A DNA stretch of 5,485 nt. Origin: Dysgonamonadaceae bacterium. Lineage in GTDB: Bacteria > Bacteroidota > Bacteroidia > Bacteroidales > Azobacteroidaceae. Location of the stretch: the NCBI GenBank assembly GCA_031276105.1, contig JAISNS010000341.1, positions 1-5,485 of the forward strand, written 5' to 3'. A model generated the notes under the pieces. It did no database searches. It saw only the letters and a list, made by a program, of their open reading frames with translations, and was not told the DNA's origin. The first letter of the stretch is position 1. The number at the start of each line of letters is the position of its first letter. This document shows, piece by piece, positions 5,023 through 5,485 of this stretch. A program made the position numbers and the translations under genes.

Positions 5023-5485
5023 TTAATCGGCAGATACACACCTCACTGAAAACCCGTTAGTCCGATAGAAGTAGCCCTCTACGCCATCGGTATTACTGCC
5101 AAGGTACATAGACATAGCTCTACTTGTATCGGGCTTACCCGCATCACTATTAATGTAGTAACCTATGCCGCCACGATCAACCAATGCACCATCAGAGGGA
5201 CGCCTATAACCGGTGACGGGAAAATAAAGATAATCGCCAATCTTGAAAGAATGATTATAACAGCAGGCAGGAGATACTGCATTATCAAAGCCTAAACTGA
5301 CTACATGAGATCCTGTATTTGTAGCGCCGATATACGTGAAAATTGTATTGTTATATAATATAGCTGCGCACTCAGCGCCTGTCGGCAATCGCCAACCGGC
5401 AGGACAGGGATCTTTGGCTGCGATCCAATTATTAGAATCGTCCTGCCAGGTTTTCGCTGTCCAATCGGCAGCATCTGCATAATCA
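5023..5485 (-). CDS. FISUMP-domain protein, C-terminal part (runs off right edge)
   Basis: The frame is open from the right edge to the TAA at 5025-5023, giving 153 residues without a true start. It opens with DYADAADWTAKTWQDDSNNW, and DPCPAGWRLPTGAEC follows closely. The middle carries GDYLYFPVTGYRRPSDGALVDRG, and it ends NGFSVRCVSAD. 'DPCPAGWR(L/V)PT..E', 'FP..GYR...G....RG..G.Y' and the terminal 'GFSVRCV' are hallmarks of the Fibrobacter succinogenes major paralogous (FISUMP) domain, found in many Bacteroidota surface lipoproteins and large secreted proteins. Its function is unknown. Cysteines (the PC, EC, CC and RC positions) suggest disulphides in an exported protein. A TTG at 5388-5386 is an internal Leu codon, not a start, because the match continues upstream. 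Signal peptide and other domains lie outside the window. Confidence 0.85.
   Translation of the reverse strand, partial: DYADAADWTAKTWQDDSNNWIAAKDPCPAGWRLPTGAECAAILYNNTIFTYIGATNTGSHVVSLGFDNAVSPACCYNHSFKIGDYLYFPVTGYRRPSDGALVDRGGIGYYINSDAGKPDTSRAMSMYLGSNTDGVEGYFYRTNGFSVRCVSAD

Noticed and set aside
5386..5388. TTG as start codon of a 121-residue protein.
   Set aside because: The FISUMP signature DPCPAGWR continues upstream in the same frame to the window edge, so this is an internal leucine codon.

Overview
The window looks like chromosomal DNA from a member of the Bacteroidota, most likely the order Bacteroidales; the genus cannot be fixed. The evidence is the recurring Bacteroidota promoter signature (-33 TTTG, -7 TAnnTTTG), weak or absent Shine-Dalgarno sequences, the N-terminus of a Bacteroidota-type prolyl-tRNA synthetase, a FISUMP-domain protein and a short XRE-type regulator. 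Assignments rest on motif recognition by eye, without database searches.

Layout. (1) Positions 1-449, minus strand: the first 29 codons of proS (prolyl-tRNA synthetase) run off the left edge. An AT-rich gap follows with a strong hairpin terminator at 339-371, then a complete tRNA-Cys(GCA) gene at 379-449. (2) Positions 598-4186, plus strand: a tight operon of four genes, rfbC, rfbA, rfbB and a Gfo/Idh/MocA-family sugar dehydrogenase of the WlbA/WbpB kind. The first three make dTDP-4-keto-6-deoxyglucose and its 3,5-epimer, the precursors of dTDP-L-rhamnose; the final reductase, rfbD, is absent. The fourth gene probably oxidises a nucleotide-sugar for surface polysaccharide. (3) Positions 4187-4487: a scar-like stretch. 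It begins with about 29 codons of an RHS/YD-repeat protein directly after the dehydrogenase stop, then turns abruptly into AT-rich DNA. That DNA carries repeated TGTAAATTACA palindromes, an 18-bp hairpin and a well-formed promoter. (4) Positions 4488-4937, plus strand: a 149-residue XRE-family regulator. (5) Positions 5023-5485, minus strand: the C-terminal part of a FISUMP-domain protein convergent with the regulator, followed by a TTTTAG(C) tandem repeat; it runs off the right edge.

How it fits together. Housekeeping translation genes on the left border a nucleotide-sugar operon that looks cut short on its right. It lacks rfbD, and the acetyltransferase and aminotransferase that often accompany WlbA-type dehydrogenases are absent. 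The RHS fragment at that end suggests recombination. The regulator with its palindrome cluster may be a self-contained, autoregulated unit on the far side of the junction. I see no clear evidence of a wholly new system. The most interesting places are the RHS junction and the palindrome cluster at 4311-4407.
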